From contig NZ_JADEXF010000190.1 in NCBI RefSeq assembly GCF_015207245.1, positions 1-6,683 of the forward strand: a stretch of DNA of 6,683 bases. The letters run 5' to 3'. This DNA is from Nostoc cf. edaphicum LEGE 07299 (lineage in GTDB: Bacteria; Cyanobacteriota; Cyanobacteriia; Cyanobacteriales; Nostocaceae). Shown piece by piece: positions 5,181-6,683 of the stretch. How positions within the stretch are numbered: the first letter of the stretch is position 1; each line of letters opens with the position of its first letter. The notes under the pieces are model-generated. The model was not told where the DNA came from. It was given only the letters and a program-made list of their open reading frames with translations, and ran no database searches. The position numbers and the translations under genes are program-made.

Positions 5181-6488
5181 TTAAAATTTTGGAACGATCG
5201 CAACACCATCCCTGAGATTGAGCAACCCTGAAATAATAACTTTATCTTCTGGCTGTAATCCTTCAAGAACTTGGTAATTATTACCTTTGATCTCGCCTAG
5301 CTTTACTCGCCTTTGCCGAGCTACTTGTTGGGATACACCTTGGGAAGATGTCTCGGTTGCAACTACATAAACAAAAGTGTCTCCACCGACACGAGTCATT
5401 GCTGTTGTGGGAATTAAAACTCCGGGGCGCTGATTCCAGAACACTCTAGCCCTAACCAATTGATCTGCACGTAGCTGACCGTTAGTGTTATCAAACAGTG
5501 CTTTAATCAGTATCGTTTGTGTTTCATTGCTGGCATTAGGTGCAATAAAAAATATCCTACTTCTACCAAGCTTTTGACCTTGCGTGTTCATCACCTCTAC
5601 TGGCATACCCTTACGCAATTGGGGCCCTTGCTGTAGCGGCACAGAGATATTCACTTCTAAAGGTCGATTTTGCGTGATATTAACTAATGGTGTAGAAGTA
5701 TTAACTAAATCACCGACTTTCACAGGGATGTTGCCAACTGTGCCACTAAAAGGAGCGATAATTTTGTCAGACTGGGGCTGTTGTGTTTGAGTATTTACAT
5801 TAGATTGCTGCAAGGATTTTTCAGCCTCTAAGATGGTGGCTCGTTGTGCTTGAATCCTGGAATCAATTGCATCGAGACTAGTCTTAGCATTAGCGAGCCG
5901 ATTAGCAAACTGATTGCTAGTCTGTCGAGACACGGCTCCTTGTTCAGCTAGGTTGACAAACTTATCGTAGTTCTGCTGGTACAATTGCAGATTCGCAACG
6001 TAGGATGGTCGTTCTGCTTCTAAAGATTTGAGCGTGGCGCGGGCATTTGCCAGTTGCATTAAAAATGCTTGAGGCACAGGATTATTCCTAGCGATCGCTG
6101 CCTGTGGTGTAGGATCTACTTGGAGAATTGCCGCTCCTTCGACAATTGGATCTCCCGATTTGACAAGTATCTGGGTAACTTGACCCTGAATTCTCGGCTG
6201 GAGCGTGACTGAGCGCAAGGATTTTAGACTAGCAATAAAATCTGAACTTTCCTCAATTATGCCGCTTTGTACTGTTGATATTTTGACTCTTACCCCTTGA
6301 GGTTGAGCGTTAGTAGCTGAAGGTGCTGAATTTTGTGGAGTGAATAAACGCCATAGAGTTGCTCCGCCCCCTAACAATAGGAGTCCGGCTAAACTCAACC
6401 AAAGCCACCGCCGTTTTCCAGAAGGTGGCTCAAATGACGTTTGTGGAGTTTTTTCTCCAAAATCAGTTTGAGGCTCAGGGGATGTCAT
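5181..6488 (-). CDS. RND efflux periplasmic adaptor subunit (HlyD/AcrA-type membrane fusion protein)
   Basis: Membrane fusion proteins link an inner-membrane RND pump to an outer-membrane TolC channel in tripartite export. The 435-residue protein has a short Pro-rich cytosolic tail, a KRR positive patch, and one N-terminal membrane segment at about 28-46 (WLWLSLAGLLLLGGGATLW) with no lipobox, so it is anchored rather than lipidated. The first lipoyl half-motif is at about 92-126 (PRIQGQVTQILVKSGDPI), a Gln/Ala-rich coiled-coil hairpin at about 138-228, and the second lipoyl half at about 241-275 (IIAPFSGTVGNIPVKVGD). A beta-barrel spans about 278-350 and a membrane-proximal domain about 355-435. 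Domain order and length are normal for the AcrA/MexA group. No RND permease follows; palindromic repeats and then the SDR lie downstream, so the pump partner must be elsewhere. The start is ATG at 6488, without a clear ribosome-binding site. The exported substrate is unknown. Confidence 0.92.
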   Translation of the reverse strand: MTSPEPQTDFGEKTPQTSFEPPSGKRRWLWLSLAGLLLLGGGATLWRLFTPQNSAPSATNAQPQGVRVKISTVQSGIIEESSDFIASLKSLRSVTLQPRIQGQVTQILVKSGDPIVEGAAILQVDPTPQAAIARNNPVPQAFLMQLANARATLKSLEAERPSYVANLQLYQQNYDKFVNLAEQGAVSRQTSNQFANRLANAKTSLDAIDSRIQAQRATILEAEKSLQQSNVNTQTQQPQSDKIIAPFSGTVGNIPVKVGDLVNTSTPLVNITQNRPLEVNISVPLQQGPQLRKGMPVEVMNTQGQKLGRSRIFFIAPNASNETQTILIKALFDNTNGQLRADQLVRARVFWNQRPGVLIPTTAMTRVGGDTFVYVVATETSSQGVSQQVARQRRVKLGEIKGNNYQVLEGLQPEDKVIISGLLNLRDGVAIVPKF

Positions 6489-6683
6489 GGCTTTTGAGGA
6501 ACTTAAGGAACAAATTAACTAGAATTCAATCAAAATTTCATCTGTCGTTCTTGAAATTACTGATTTAGCATGAGGTTTTGTGGCAAATTATGTGTTATCT
6601 CATCCAAATATACAGTTTTGATGATTCTGTCTAAATCTACCGAAAGGTGAATCCGCTCCTTAAATTTCTGACTTCAACTGTAT
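6489..6683. other. Upstream region of the adaptor gene to the window end
   Basis: No gene is seen in these 195 bases; all three minus-strand frames entering from the window end stop within 45 bases. It should contain the adaptor promoter, but I cannot choose a -35/-10 pair with confidence. ATACAGTT (6610-6617) and AACTGTAT (6676-6683) form an 8-bp perfect inverted repeat 58 bases apart, the second copy ending exactly at the window edge. This may be a regulator half-site pair or coincidence. Confidence 0.5.

Noticed and set aside
6676..6683. Possible adapter remnant at the right end (CTGTAT against CTGTCT)
   Set aside because: Only a few bases agree and one differs; too short to separate from chance, unlike the left end.

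Overview
The window looks like a contig from a filamentous, probably heterocyst-forming cyanobacterium (Nostocales such as Nostoc, Calothrix or Tolypothrix). Three things point there. Eight exact copies of the HIP1 octamer GCGATCGC lie in 6.7 kb. The spacers carry a heptanucleotide tandem repeat (AATTACN) and GC-rich palindromes of the GCTACGCGTAGC and GCGAAGCGTCTC kind. The rubrerythrin has a C-terminal rubredoxin domain and resembles Anabaena RbrA. The genus is inferred, not proven.

Layout. Bases 1-19 are almost certainly residual Nextera transposase adapter (18 of 19 bases match), so the first gene, a TMEM175-family (DUF1211) channel protein on the + strand, is cut at its 5' end by the contig edge. 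All remaining genes are on the minus strand. An MFS exporter converges on the channel gene across a heptamer repeat. Upstream of the MFS gene is a rubrerythrin. Next comes a 404-base spacer holding a 160-bp MITE-like element with 18-bp terminal inverted repeats, folded hairpins inside it and a candidate target duplication. Then follow an old yellow enzyme (OYE) flavoprotein and, 75 bases upstream of it, an SDR oxidoreductase, probably in one transcript. A 265-base spacer contains a sigma70-like promoter for the SDR/OYE pair and nested palindromic repeats. The last gene is an RND-type periplasmic adaptor (membrane fusion protein), with 195 bases of upstream sequence to the window end.

How the genes may work together. 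There is no obvious single pathway. The SDR and OYE are both expected to be NAD(P)H-dependent reductases, plausibly acting on reactive carbonyl or enone compounds. The rubrerythrin is a peroxide-detoxifying enzyme. The MFS and RND-adaptor genes suggest export. This fits a stress and detoxification neighbourhood, but only SDR-OYE has spacing that suggests co-transcription. No clearly new multi-gene system is visible. The points most worth checking are the OYE with Phe in place of the substrate-binding Asn/His, the MITE-like element abutting the rubrerythrin promoter region, overlapping palindromes in that promoter region, the full-length rubredoxin fusion, and the nested repeat after the adaptor gene.
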